Below are positions 44,259-55,455 of a stretch of 64,000 nt of DNA, piece by piece. The notes under the pieces are model-generated. The model made no database searches. It was not told where the DNA came from and saw only the letters and a program-made list of their open reading frames with translations. The position numbers and the translations under genes are program-made. Location of the stretch: positions 63,428,765 through 63,492,764 of the forward strand of contig CM060890.1 in NCBI GenBank assembly GCA_030762935.1, written 5' to 3'. The DNA comes from Hymenopus coronatus. Taxonomy: Eukaryota > Arthropoda > Insecta > Mantodea > Hymenopodidae. Numbering within the stretch: position 1 is the first letter of the stretch; the number at the start of each line of letters is the position of its first letter.

Positions 44259-44665
44259 CTTAAATACCAAACTTGGTATTGATATTGGTTTTTAAGTTAA
44301 GCATCTTCTAAGGATGCGACATTAAGATTTGCATAAAAATTCCCCACCCCAACTACCCTTTACGTGGCACATTTTTTGAAAATTTTTATTTTTTTCAATA
44401 ACTGCGCAAACGATATTGATCACAATACCATATTCTTAAGATATTTTCATGGCATGCGAATTGTAATCAGCAATCAGCCTTTGACTATCAGTTTAATCTA
44501 TGATACTCCCTTATTCCGCATCTACTTACAAAGAAGCAAGTAATATGACTATTTCTGCTAATTTTTTCTCGATTAGAAGAAGTAAATAGGAGCATAAGCT
44601 TTTTTTAACAATAATTTGTTGCAGAGATGTAGAGAAAGTAATGTGAATGGAACACATCAGATTTT
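44259..44665 (-). repeat. REP-A copy, internally deleted
   Basis: Starts at the hairpin (aataccaaacttggtattga) and jumps from agatattttcatggcatgcg to ctttgactatcagtttaatc, losing about 350 bp. Head gaatggaacacatcagattt intact. Confidence 0.82.
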
Positions 44666-44850
44666 TCTTTTTGAGTTGGGCTATTCACGTAGACACACAT
44701 AAACACACGTACGGTCCTTTTTCTAAAAATGCTGTAGTTGTTATCAGGGGGCGTCAAAACACATATTTCCGGTGAAATCTCGGCTAAAATATTTGAATGG
44801 AATGCAATATCTTCTCTACCCACGATGTACACTATTCGTTTTAAGAAACT
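44666..44850 (+). repeat. REP-A tail part
   Basis: tgagttgggctattcacgta through aacacatatttccggtgaaa to tttaagaaactaaaaaag. It directly abuts the head of the preceding copy. Confidence 0.78.
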
Positions 44851-45184
44851 AAAAAAGATAAATATGTATACTAACAAACTCAAGCCCTATGCGGCCCAGT
44901 TTAACACCACCATTCATGAGAACAAGAATTCTTTAATATTAACATAAACATTTTATTGTGGGTTGACCTGTTAAGGTTTTATTTAAACTTCAGGTAAAAG
45001 CTGTCAAAAATATAAGTAAAGTCAAATGTACCGAATATTGCAATTATTTATTTAAATCGCTGCAAATATTTACACTGCTGTCCACATGTACTCTATTGCG
45101 TTAGTGCGTGTAAAAAGTGTTTATTAATATTTTAAATGCAATTATTACTAACACATCTGTAACCTCATAATATTATCAGACATT
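44851..45184. other. Unassigned interval
   Basis: AT-rich, nothing recognised. Confidence 0.4.
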
Positions 45185-46062
45185 TTTACTTTCTCTAGTA
45201 CAGTGTACATAGTGGATAGAGACGGTATAGTATTCCACTTAAAAATTCAATATCGATATTTCGCTGGAAATACATGTTTTGGGGTCCCCTGACTCCGAAA
45301 AAAGCATTTTTAGAAAAAGACCCGTGTGTATTTGTGTGTGTGTCTTTGAAAAAAATAGCTCAAAAACTAAAATACTGTTAAATACCATAATTGGTATTTA
45401 GGTTTAGTATCTTCCAAGGATGCGACATGATGATTTTCAAGAAAATTTCCCTTCTACAAACTAACCTTTACATGGAAAAAGTTTCGAAAATTTTGATTTT
45501 CTCAAAAATAGTTCTAAAGATTTTTATTAAAATCACGTATATTAAAGATATTTAAATCCCAAATAAAGTGTAATCTTGAATTTTCTGAGCATAACCTCTG
45601 AAAACCTCTTTATTCTGGGTGAATTTTGCTGAAATTTGCTAACTGCTAAACTAAGAGATAGACAAAAACTTACTGGACACAAAATGTAGATTTCGTCAAA
45701 ACACACACTTTGTGTTCTTTACTTTTTTGTTGTGGAGGTAACCGTTTCCGAGATATTCCTTTTATTGGTTTCAATTGTTGAGTACTTATACTTTTCTCAC
45801 AGCAGGAAGTGTCCGTTTTTCTTTTGTTCTACTCCTGGTCATTCAAAGAAACGATTTGCAATGACATTTGCATAAACGACAACGTCTAAAACATGTGTCT
45901 ACCACTTTAGCCTAGTGCATTCCCCTAGGAGAAATTGTAAGGAACTACGTAATAAGAACATGTTTATCTCGATTAGCATTATGTAGAAAGAAAAATAACC
46001 TTTTGTAAGAAGTTTGTTTGTAAAGCAAATAGAGAAAGTCATGTGAGTGTAACACATCAGAT
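45185..46062 (-). repeat. REP-A copy, full length
   Basis: Tail ttttactttctctagtacag; body hairpin gattttcaagaaaatttccc at about 45433; head gtgagtgtaacacatcagat. Directly followed by another copy in the same orientation, so the two form a tandem pair. Confidence 0.92.
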
Positions 46063-46206
46063 TCTTTTTTACTTTCTCTATACGTGCTATGTACATAGTG
46101 TATAGAGAAGGTATTGCACTCCACCAAAAAATTCGATACCGAGATTTCACTGGAAATATATGTTTTAGGGTCCCCTGTATCCAAATAAAGTATTTTCAGA
46201 AAAAGG

Positions 46207-46241
<35 letters not shown>

Positions 46242-46940
46242 TGTGACCGTGAGTCCGTGTGTTTGTGAACACGATAACTTAAAAACGAAAAGTCGGTAAA
46301 ATACCAAACTTGGTATTTAAGTTTAGCATCTTCCAGGGATGCGACACGAAGATTTTGAGAAAATCACCCCACCCCCAACCACCCTTTACATGGAACTTTT
46401 TTCAAAAATGTTGATTTACTAAAAAATGGCTCTAACGATTTTGATTAAAATATCGTATATTAAAGATATTTACCTGACAAATAAAATGTATATTTTGAAT
46501 TTTCTGGGAATAACCTCTGAAGACTACTTTATTCTGGGCCAATTTTACGGAATTTTGCATAACTGCTAAACCGTAAGAGATGGACAAAAACTTACCACAC
46601 AACAAATGTAGAGCACCTTAAAACACACAATTTTTGTTACAAACATTTTTTTCGTGGAGTTGATTGTTTTTGAGATATTCCTTGTTTTTAGTTTCAGCTA
46701 TAAAAACTTACTTTTCTCATACAGGACTTTGTGAACTCGAGTCCATACAAACAATGGAACTTCAGTCGCAGAGCAACCAGATTTTGACTATCACTTTAAC
46801 CTATCGTACCCCCTTATTTCGCTTCTACTACAAGCAAGTAATACTATTTCTGCTAAGTTTTGCTCCATTAGATGAAGTAAATAGAATAATTTCTTGCAGT
46901 GATATAGAGAAAGTCATGAGAATGGAACACATCAGATTTG
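46063..46940 (-). repeat. REP-A reference copy (describes the family)
   Basis: About 870 bp and non-coding. Plus-strand order: ACTTTCTCTATACGTGC (46071), tail palindrome CTATGTACATAG (46087), ATTCGATACCGAGATTTCAC (46131), GTCCCCTGTATCC, (GT)n at 46207-46240, palindrome ATACCAAACTTGGTAT (46301-46316), near-palindrome GATTTTGAGAAAATC (46351-46365), a poly-C box (CACCCCACCCCCAACC), long AT-rich body words shared by all copies, TGACTATCACTTTAACCTAT, and the head GAATGGAACACATCAGATTT (46920-46939). On the other strand the head contains ATGTGTTCCATTCACAT, a small hairpin, and ACTTTCTC, which inverts the tail sequence. No terminal inverted repeats right at the ends, no poly(A), no tRNA boxes. Best fit: a non-autonomous rolling-circle (Helentron-like) element; not proven. 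Confidence 0.9.
46207..46240. repeat. (GT)n microsatellite
   Basis: About 16 GT units inside the reference REP-A copy. Confidence 0.93.
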
Positions 46941-47714
46941 TTAATTATGTAACGAACCAAATGAATTTGAATTTCATGTCTCTGAAGCTGTATAAAGCCT
47001 CCCGGGAAGTACTAAAGCTTAGGCAACATCCAGTTGAATGCCCCCATTAAACGCAATTACTCAACCAAGCATACACAGTGTAAGTGAATATTTTATTATT
47101 GGATTAGTTTGAGGTATTTGAGATTGCTATGGAGTCTGTTCTTTAACACAACAAACCCTGAATAAATAATTAGATTTCTGTAAAACAGCAGGAAGAGGAG
47201 AGTTCTGAAATAAGCTCGAAAATGCTCACGGAAATCACAAGCCATTCAGCATACTGGTTAAGTGTTCGTTACCTAGTTGAGATATCCAAGTGAAAAGAAA
47301 AATCATAGAGGTGTAACACTCACCATAAGTTGAGCTGACGTCGATCCGAACGTTCCCCTAACACAACTTCCAGCTTGAAAACTCAAGTTCATAAAACCAA
47401 CCGGTCCGCGACGCTAGTGCTTCCAACAAAAACAATAGCACGTAAGTACGACCGACACCACAGAGGAGGATGGCAAAGTAGACTAATGCGGAAGCTTAGA
47501 GCATAACGATCGAATTGTGACGAAACAAACATAATCGTCACAAAAGTTTTATTTTTGTAACTCTCAAAACCCGCTGTAAAGTCTTTATTAAGATATTGTA
47601 ACGACTATCAAGGTACCTTAAACATGTGAAGTCCTTTTCACTCTTAACGAATTTTCAAAATTCTGTATACACTTAAAAGATAGAACATTACTTGGATAGG
47701 TAGAGTCAGACTGA
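46941..47714. other. Unassigned interval
   Basis: About 0.8 kb; no ORF, no repeat shared with the window. Confidence 0.4.
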
Positions 47715-47790
47715 AAAAATTCAATGGCATAGCCGGGATTTGAACCACGGATCTCTAGCCCGTTGCTCTGCCACTGAGCTACCATGGCAA
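47715..47790 (-). repeat. tRNA-like pseudogene or SINE head
   Basis: The minus strand has a textbook box A (TAGCTCAGTGGCAGAGC) and box B (GGTTCAAATCC). The anticodon-like stem ACGGG/TCCGT pairs, with a loop CTAGAGA (anticodon-position AGA). The acceptor ends do not pair properly and the variable loop is too short, so it is not a functional tRNA as it stands. Confidence 0.55.
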
Positions 47791-48311
47791 CATGCCAGCA
47801 TAGCATTGAATTTCTCAACTGACTCGTATGAAATTTCTCTTGAACAAAGTTATGGCATACGGTTTTATTCTTTCATTTTGTCAGATATATCTCCATTACT
47901 TACCGCTGTTTACGAAAATTACAACACCAGGAAAGAATTTCCGGAATAAAATTAAACTTGGTGGGTGTGTAGTCCTGTAGATAGTCCCGTATCGTACATT
48001 TAAAGCATATAAAAGAATCTCAAGCCTGATAGGAGGGTTCTGAGAAAAATTAAATGTTTTTTCATGCCCATAAAGCTAACCATATCAGTCAAAGAGTATA
48101 CATAAATAAAATTCAATAAATGCACGTCCTAGCGGACGTCCAAGATCTGTCACAAGTCCGAAAATTTCAACTCGTAGATCCTTGGAAAATATGAGGATAC
48201 AAATATTTGAGGCTGATGAAAGGACTGGTTATGTGCTAATCAAGCTTCCTTTACATTTCGCATTCGCAGTGAAAGGAGATCAGAAATACTATGCCACTAG
48301 TCATTCATTTA
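47791..48311. other. Unassigned interval
   Basis: No feature recognised. Confidence 0.4.
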
Positions 48312-48512
48312 TGCAGCTGTCGATTTGATCTACTCGATTTTAGAGGTCCCGATTTCGATTCTTCGTTAGGCTTTTACCTTATCCTGAGAACACATATGAC
48401 GAATAACTTTAAGCTCTATTGACCCCGAGCTCATTTTAGCATCATTTCATCGATTTCATTTATCGTCCGATAAGACCTACCAGGTTAAAGGCATTTAACT
48501 ATCTCCCCCCCC
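48312..48512 (+). repeat. tRNA-derived SINE (family 2)
   Basis: GTCCCGATTTCGATTCTTCG (degenerate box B), then the family body: ACCTTATCCTGAGAACA, GACGAATAACTTTAAGCTCT, ATCATTTCATCGATTTC, CCGATAAGACCTACCAGGTT, and AAAGGCATTTAACTATC with a C-rich tail. Confidence 0.75.
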
Positions 48513-49418
48513 CCGCCAAAAAAATATCTTGTAATTTGATGCTGTTAGTTTAGTGTTTTACTATCAGACACTTGTATTATCGTTGCATATCAAATAAAAT
48601 TAGAGCTATGAACTAGTAGAACCACCTATTGATGTATACTATTCTTTGACATAAATAAAACCCCGTCCGCTTATTTCTCAGTATACTAAATCAAAGAAAC
48701 CGCATTTTGCCATTAAGCTCAAGACTTCCAAGAAATAATATATGTAATTTAAATCTGTTGCACAACATAAGAAACCCAGTGACAACAAACGAGATAAGCA
48801 GCCTTGTTTTATTGTTGTTTCCAGCGATTTAATTATGCCATCACTCTGAAGCACTCAAGTCAAAAAGGTTCACCTCTTACAAATTACAATGGCGTAATAA
48901 CTCATTTCACATCATTACGTTTAGTGCTTGTGCACCGTCAAGGATGTGTTTTTGCTGCAACAAAGACCATGTGATACGAGCACACCAAATTATAAGGCAG
49001 CGCAAAGCATGTCATTATTTCTCATTTTCTTTGTGCGCAAGCGCGTTGTCTAGCTTCTGGCGGACTAGTAATTTGAAACAGCAACTGCTAAATGTTGGTT
49101 ACTCAGGGCATATCCTATATGTTCAAAATGCAGGAATTAATAAGCGTTTACATAAAAGTGAGTTTGGAATGTAAGTATACGTTATATGTTTTCTTCTCGA
49201 AAGTGCGAGATACACATCTGCACCCGTTTTCCTCTAGAAGGGCGAGATACACATCTGCACCTGCCTCTACAAACCAAACATAGCACACTTACCCATCAGC
49301 AGCTGTGGACAGTCCCTTCTTGGCTGTGTGATTACCATGTTCAAACTAAACATTAGAATTAGACTCAGGGGATTCTTCTTTATGGATATAAATTGAATAT
49401 TTTAATTCAAAAAATCAT
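48513..49418. other. Unassigned interval with a small duplication
   Basis: GCGAGATACACATCTGCACC occurs twice, at about 49205 and 49242, a ~37-bp tandem duplication. A 76-codon ORF at 48944-49174 has no recognisable motif. Confidence 0.4.
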
Positions 49419-50324
49419 TGTCAGTATGTATGTATGTATGTACAATGGTTATATGCAAAGAAAGTATTGTATTCTAGCCAAAAATGCGATACCGAGATTT
49501 CACCAGAAGTATGTTGTGAGGCTTCCTGTATTCAAAAACTCATTTTTACAAAAAGGTCCGTCTGTATGTCTATCTGTGTGTATGTGTGTCTGTAGCCAGT
49601 GTGTGTATTTGTTTGGTTTCTGTGGCCTGCATACTCAAAAACGAAATACACACTTTGTATTCAAGCTAGGCATCTTCCGAGGATCCAACACGGTGTTTTT
49701 CAGAAAATTCCCCTCCTCAAACTACCCTTTACACAGACAAATGTTCGAAAATGTGATGTAACTCAAAAATGGCTGTAACAATTTTTATTAAAGTGATGTA
49801 TATAAAAGACATTTACATGACAAATAAAATATGTATCTTGAATGTTCTGGGGCAGCTCTAAAGAACTCTTCATTCCAGAATTTGCATAACTAACAAACCT
49901 AAATAAATAAACAGAAACATACTACACAAAAGATATAGATGCCGTTAAAAATACACAATTTATTTCATATAGGTACGTTTTTGTGGTGTCAACATTTTCG
50001 AGATATTTCTTGTTATTGGCTTAAATTCTAAAATATTTAAACTTTTCTCAAGCGAGAATTTGTCATTCCTTTTTCATTTGTTTTACTCCTGGCCATAAAA
50101 ACAGAATTTGATACCCACAATAACTAGATTTTAAAAGATTTGACTATTGGTTTAGCCTATATGTTCCCTATTTTCCTTCTACAGAGTGAGTCAAAAAAGT
50201 ACGAACCGGCTGCTCGGTGTTTTTTCTGTCTGCGTCCTCGGCGCTCGTTTCCGTCTGCCACTATCATAGAAAGGCGCGGATGAAACCATACATTTTCAAA
50301 ACTATTTATAAAAGCTTCACTCAC

Positions 50325-50450
50325 TAACTTTATGAATGGAAATACCGAAACTGGCCACCGTCGTTGTCCATAAGGTTTTGACACCTCTCTAGGAAACCAT
50401 CACTGGTCGTACTTCACCTTGAGAAATGCTGGCAATTTCCTAGAAAATAT
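50325..50450 (-). pseudogene. Transposase C-terminal remnant
   Basis: The minus strand reads EIASISQGEVRPV, then after a frame change GFLERCQNLMDNDGGQFRYF and a stop. The pattern 'RC...L...DGG.F...' before a stop is typical of the C-terminus of insect mariner-superfamily transposases. At the other end, a minus-strand peptide MTLTQSARQVKVRFAERLHR (near 51174) could be the N-terminus. The catalytic core is missing. Confidence 0.5.
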
Positions 50451-50674
50451 TTTGTATTGCACACCTTATGTTTTAATTTACCTCAGAGATAGAAATCGCA
50501 GAATGTTTGGTGGAGGGACCGAGGGCGCCACAGATCTCTACTAGCCTCTATCCTGAAACACACTTTCAGTTGTGATTGAAAGATTGGTCGTATGAACTGC
50601 TGCAGAGTATTGCTGAAAAAAAGACATCACGCATACTATCCGTTAACATAACTCCATGGCACGACAGCTCACCT

Positions 50675-50992
50675 TGGCCTACCGCCCGGCCGCTGCGTCC
50701 CCCATCTCGGTCCACTACAGACGTCATGGATGGGGTGCAGTATTGGAGGGCGAGACGTGGTCAGCGCCTCGAGTCCCCCCCGGCCGGTTAATGCGGTCCT
50801 CATGACCTGGAGCCGCTACTTCTCCATCAAGTAGCTTCTCAATTGGCCTCCCAGGGACCTTACGAGGCTGAGTGCACCCCGGGCCAGGTCTCCCAGCGGG
50901 GGGAAAAATCCCCACGCTGGTACTAGGGATCGAACCCAGGTCTCCCGCTTGGTAAGTTGCAACGCTACCACCGCGCTAAGGAGACGACCATA
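50675..50992 (-). repeat. tRNA-derived SINE, long body
   Basis: Minus strand: GTCTCCTTAGCGCGGTGGTA (box A TTAGCGCGGTGG), CCTGGGTTCGATCCCTAG (box B with paired T-arm), then a GC-rich body (TTTTTCCCCCCGCTGGGAGA, GGTCCCTGGGAGGCCAATTG, GTAGCGGCTCCAGGTCATGA). GC-rich relative to the host element; the 3' limit is approximate. Confidence 0.75.
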
Positions 50993-51547
50993 CTATCCGT
51001 TACTTCTCTAAAAGAAAGGGGGGGAATTATATTCACATATGTACGGGTATCAACTCTTAACTCGAGGGGAAAAAAAAACAAAAAAAAAACTACCTTATAA
51101 CTGTTATAACTGTTTCTGTGCAATCTTTCTGCAAATCGTACTTTTACTTGGCGAGCTGACTGAGTTAACGTCATAAATAAATGCGCGCTGTGCAGTACAA
51201 AAGATACTGAGCCCTAACACACTTGTAATAAATCACTTGTAATAATTGAACTACACCATGTCACTGGCAACTCAATGCTGTTCTTCCAGAGCAGAAGCGT
51301 GTCCTTGTTTACAACAGCAGTGCTGAATCATGTTTCCACACGCCCAGTGGAATAATACCGGGCAGCCGGTTCGGAGGTTTTTGACTCATTCGGTACTTAC
51401 AAGGAACTAAGTAATGAGTTCACTTTTGTTAGTTTTTATCTCGATTAGCTTGAATTAAGTAGAACAATAAACTTCTGTGGCATTAATTAGTTGCCGAAAA
51501 GACAGAGCAAATCATGTTTTAAAAATTATCTCAGATTTTTAAAATAT

Positions 51548-51785
51548 TATTTTCTCTAGCAAGTAGAGGAAGTACTGAACTCCTCCTATAATATGGATAC
51601 TGAAATTTTGCTGGAAATGAAACTTTTTGAAATTCTCTAATAATAAAAATAAATCGTGTAACGTATCTATGAAAAGTTCGTTAATTACCAAACATCATAA
51701 TATAACAGCATCTTCCAAGAACAAGACGCAAATATTTTCAAGAAAATACCTTCACCCCAAATTACCTTATATACAACGTAATTTT
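51548..51785 (-). repeat. REP-A copy, truncated
   Basis: tattttctctagcaagtaga through gaaattttgctggaaatgaa to caagaaaataccttcacccc; the CA tract is deleted. It ends head-to-middle against the next copy. Confidence 0.7.
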
Positions 51786-52870
51786 TTTTAAAAAAATCTG
51801 ATGTGTTGCATTCACATGATTTTCTCTCCTGCTCTGCAAACTATTCTTATAAAAGATTAGTCTTCTATCCACATCATGCTAAACAAGATAAACATTAACA
51901 CGAATGGTCTTACCACTTAGTTCCTTAGCAGAATGGAAACAAGGGAATATACCAGGTAAAAGCAATACTCAAATCCTTTAAAAGCCGATCGATATGAAGT
52001 TCGATTCGCTAGGCTTTTCCAGATAAACAAAAGAGAGATGAAACGAAAGGTGAGCCCGTTTGAGAAGATGCGTAGTTTAAAATTGAAACCAATGGCAAGG
52101 AATATCTCGGAAACGGTCAACTGTGCAACAAAAATGTATATGACGTAACTTGTATGTTTTAAGGAGATCAACATTTTGTATTGTAAGTGTTTGTATATCT
52201 CTTACGGTTTACCAGTTATGTAAAATTCAGCAACATTCGTCCAGAATGAACAGGTATTCAGAAGGTATTCCACAGAAAATTCAAGATATACATTTTATTT
52301 ATCATGTAAATAGCTTTAATGTACGCTATTTTAATTAAAATCATTCATTTTTGAGAAAAACGAAATTTTCAAAAAAATTTCCATGTAAAGGCTAGTTTGG
52401 GACATGGGATTTTTTTTAAATCTTCATGTCGTATCGTTTGAAGATATTACACTTAAATACCAAGTTTGGTATTTAACGGTCTTTTCGTTTTTGAACTATG
52501 CTGTCCAGAGACACACCGACCCTTTTCTAAAAATGCTTTTTTGGATTCAGGAGACCTCAAAAGATATATTTCCTGTGAAATCTCGATATCGAGTTTTTGG
52601 GTGCAATACAATACTTCCGCTATGGAAATGGCATGTTATTTATGGACGCTCTTTAACTGCTGTGGTTCTCAGCGTCCCATTCTAAATTGGTCATGAAAGA
52701 CCGCTTAATTTTGCTCAGAGGCTTCTCCTATCAAGCTTGAGGTCCATCGTCCTCCGCCGGGTTTGAACCCGCGACCTTGGGTATATGAAGTTAGCATGGT
52801 AGCCATTACACCACGGAGGGCGACTAATACTTCCGCTATACACTATGTACCACTATGTGTAGATAAAGTA
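51786..52870 (+). repeat. REP-A copy interrupted by a SINE
   Basis: Head aaaaatctgatgtgttgcat; interrupted at 52624-52825 by a SINE within the tail (between cgatatcgagtttttgggtg and the hairpin), ending tgtgtagataaagtaaaaat. Same subfamily as the copies at 9286 and 17890 (agatgaaacgaaaggtgagc). Confidence 0.9.
52624..52825 (-). repeat. tRNA-derived SINE with 14-bp target duplication
   Basis: Flanked by AATACTTCCGCTAT at 52610-52623 and 52826-52839. Minus strand: CGCCCTCCGTGGTGTAATGG (box A region), CATGCTAACTTCATATACCC, GTCGCGGGTTCAAACCCGGC (box B), then about 120 bp of body. The perfect duplication means a relatively recent insertion. The fragments at 22503-22568 and 29487-29545 have similar heads. 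Confidence 0.92.
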
Positions 52871-52871
52871 A

Positions 52872-53055
52872 AAATGTTGATTCTCTCAAAAATATCTCTA
52901 GTGCTGTGATTCCTTAAGATACTTTCATCACAAATGAAATGTATATTTTGAGAATTTTTAGTGAATAGTATTTGAAGTCCCATTCATTCTGGATGACGTT
53001 TGCATAACTGGTAAACTGTAAGAGATAGACAAAATCTTACTATATAACATCCAGG
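52872..53055 (-). repeat. REP-A internal fragment
   Basis: tgttgattctctcaaaaata, ttcattctggatgacgtttg, aactgtaagagatagacaaa. The middle of the element only. Confidence 0.72.
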
Positions 53056-53267
53056 TTACTACATAACACTCAGGTTATGTTTGTTACTGTTTCTACTTCG
53101 TACATGAGGCATAGACAGAGAGGGTATTGTGAGGGATGAATTGGATTGGTAAGTGAAGGATGAAATGAGTAAAAATAAACAAAGGCCCTTCCGGCTAAAA
53201 AAAAAAAAAAGAATTTTGCCTAAAATTCAAACTTTTAAGAACAATTGAAAACATTGGCCTCATTGCA

Positions 53268-54045
53268 CTGTACTCAACAATTCCATACCGAGATTTCACC
53301 GGAAATACACGTTTTAGGGCACCTGTATTCAAAAAAATAATTTTAGAAAACAGTCCGTTGTGTGTATGTGTGTATTTGTCTGTGAGCACGATAACTCCAA
53401 AAAGGAAAAGTCGGTAAAATACCAAACTTGGTATTACCTTCCAAGGATACGACAAAATGTTGAGGAAAATTTCCCTTTACACGGGAAAAATTCGAACATG
53501 TTTATTTTCTCAAAAATGGCTAACGTTCTGTTTGAAATATCGCATATAAAAATATTTACATAACAAGTAAAAGGTATATCTTAAACTTTCTGGGAAGAGC
53601 CTCTGAAGACGTCTTCAATCTGGATGAATGTTTCTGAATTTTGTATAACAGATATACAGGAACAGATAGACAAAAACTTACTACACATAAAGAGTATATT
53701 TCGATAAAACTAACAGTTAATGACATATATATAAACATTGATATATTCGTGGATTTGACTATTTCGAAGATATTCCATGTTATTGGTTGCAGTTTTAAAA
53801 TACTTAAAAAATTTGTCAATTTCTGGTCATGCAAAGAAAGGGATTTCAATCACATAGCAAACAGCTTTTAAGAGTTGACTATCGTTTTAGCCCAGTGTAT
53901 TCCGCTATTTCCCTTCTACTTTATAGCAACAGTAATAAGACATGTCTGATAAGTTTATCTTGACTATCGTGAAGTAGATGGAAGAATAAGGTTTTCAATA
54001 CCACCATGCAGAGAGTAGTTTTGTGGATGATACACATCAGATTTT
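53268..54045 (-). repeat. REP-A copy
   Basis: ttccataccgagatttcacc at the tail side (terminal ~60 bp missing), GTGTGTATGTGTGTATTTG tract, aataccaaacttggtattac, and a degenerate head gtggatgatacacatcagat. Confidence 0.85.
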
Positions 54046-54368
54046 TTTTTTTTAATCGTTTCGGAGATATTGCTTGTTCTTGGTTAAATTTTCAAAGACT
54101 TACTTGTCAAATGGGAAGTTATTCTTTTTTCTTATTTTTTCCAGGGTATAAAGCAGACAATGTCATTTATCACATAGCGACCAGCTTTTAAACGATTTGA
54201 GAACCGCTTTAGCTTAAGCATTCCCTTATTTCGCTTCTACCTAAAAAGAAAATAAGCAATCAGATGGTTTATGCTAATGTTTACTTCGATTAGCATGATG
54301 CAGATTGTGGAGTAAGATTTTGTAAGAAAAGTATGTTGCACAATTCATATGAGTGTAACGGATGAGTT
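54046..54368 (-). repeat. REP-A head half
   Basis: cgtttcggagatattgcttg through tttatgctaatgtttacttc and gattagcatgatgcag to gagtgtaacggatgagtttt. Confidence 0.75.
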
Positions 54369-54540
54369 TTTTTTCTACTGTTCACAGGCACACTGGCACC
54401 CACATTCAGAAACACACACACACACACTTAAATGGATATTTTATACAGGGAGTATGTTTCTGGTTAATTTTCTATCCTGAATTTTTGGATAAATGCAATC
54501 TTTCCTCTACTTATTATGCGTAGTAGATAATAATACATTT
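54369..54540 (+). repeat. REP-A tail part
   Basis: ctgttcacaggcacactggc, a CACACACACAC tract at about 54415, gagtatgtttctggttaatt and a degenerate hairpin end TTATTATGCGTAGTAGATAA. Confidence 0.65.
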
Positions 54541-54889
54541 GTTTTCAAGTAACCATTGCTATCAGGCAGCTTAACCTATGCATGTAGTATATATCTTTGT
54601 GAAAGTAATTGTCAGTATAGTGAGGAAAAGCTCACCAGGTTTGGTGGCAGTATTGATGCAAGATTTGTTTCGCAGAGTATGGGCAGGAAGCTACAAATGT
54701 GAACTCTTATTTTCCTTATAACCCTTGAAAATGTGAAAGGAAGTAGATAGATAATTAATTAGGATTAGGCCTTATAAGCCCTTAGTGAATTACATGACAT
54801 CTGGGAGGAAAGAAAGAAGAGACTGAAAGGGCGAGCAGATCCAACTGACAATACGCGCTAGCAAGGGCAGAGTCCCTAAGAATTCTAGA
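54541..54889. other. Unassigned interval
   Basis: Nothing recognised. Confidence 0.4.
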
Positions 54890-55245
54890 ATGACCCAGAG
54901 CCATCAACCCAGGATACGTGGTAACGAGTCCTCCCCACTCCAGGATGGAGCTCCAGGCCTTCCTGCCACAACGTAGCAGTTATCATCTGGTCCTGCATGT
55001 TGAAACAGGTTAAGGTGAAACAGACGGGAAAAAAATTGGGGACAGAAAATGATGGGTAGTAAATTTGTGGTAGTGGAGGAATCATCGCAAAATCGCTTAA
55101 CGACCTGGAAAAACTACGAAGAACAGAAAGGTCAACGTAGCCGGTTCGATGGAAATCAAACCTCGACCTCCCAAATGCAAGCTTCAAAATTACTGCTGAG
55201 CCATTCTTGTGTATGCTTCCAGCAAACCGGACAGAAGCCACAATT
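54890..55245 (-). repeat. SINE-like repeat (family 3)
   Basis: The minus strand runs from a tRNA-like head (GGGAGGTCGAGGTTTGATTTCC, quoted only in part: GGTCGAGGTTTGATTTCC is the box B region) through ACCGGCTACGTTGACC, GATTCCTCCACTACC, and GTCTGTTTCACCTTAACCTG toward 54890. The GGGAGGTCG head and general order match 3371-3715. The 118-codon ORF across it is not considered a gene. Confidence 0.5.
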
Positions 55246-55455
55246 TGCGTCGTTAAACTCCCGGTTATGCAATTAAGTTTTTAGTGTAATTCTACCTTTT
55301 TTAATTTTGTGGAAGTTATGAAGAAATAAACAGCAGTATGAAAAAAAGTCATGTGCATTAAACGAATGTAACGCTCAATCGAAACTGCAAGGATTAGGAC
55401 GGAACCAGGATAAAACTACGACGTTGAGAATCGTGATATTAGTTGCTATTGAAAT

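Larger units (their letters stand above)
50182..51393. mobile_element. Mariner-like element, degenerate, with internal SINE
   Basis: Inverted ends: CAGAGTGAGTCAAAAAAGTA (50182) and, on the minus strand, CCGAATGAGTCAAAAACCTC (51393); about 30 of 36 positions pair. TA flanks both sides (50180-50181, 51394-51395). It carries remnants of a transposase and a later SINE (50675-50992), so the element itself was about 0.9 kb, an internally deleted derivative. Confidence 0.82.
49419..51540 (-). repeat. REP-A copy interrupted by a 1.2-kb mariner-like element
   Basis: Left piece 49419-50181 (gcgataccgagatttcacca ... ccctattttccttcta) and right piece 51394-51540 (acttacaaggaactaagtaa ... tctcagattttta) are continuous once the insert and one TA are removed. 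Confidence 0.85.

Noticed and set aside
47715..47790. Functional tRNA gene on the minus strand
   Set aside because: Boxes A and B are perfect, but acceptor ends do not pair and the variable loop is too short; treated as a pseudogene or SINE head.
52745..52825. Functional tRNA gene on the minus strand
   Set aside because: It is the 5' part of a 202-bp unit bounded by target duplications, so a SINE.
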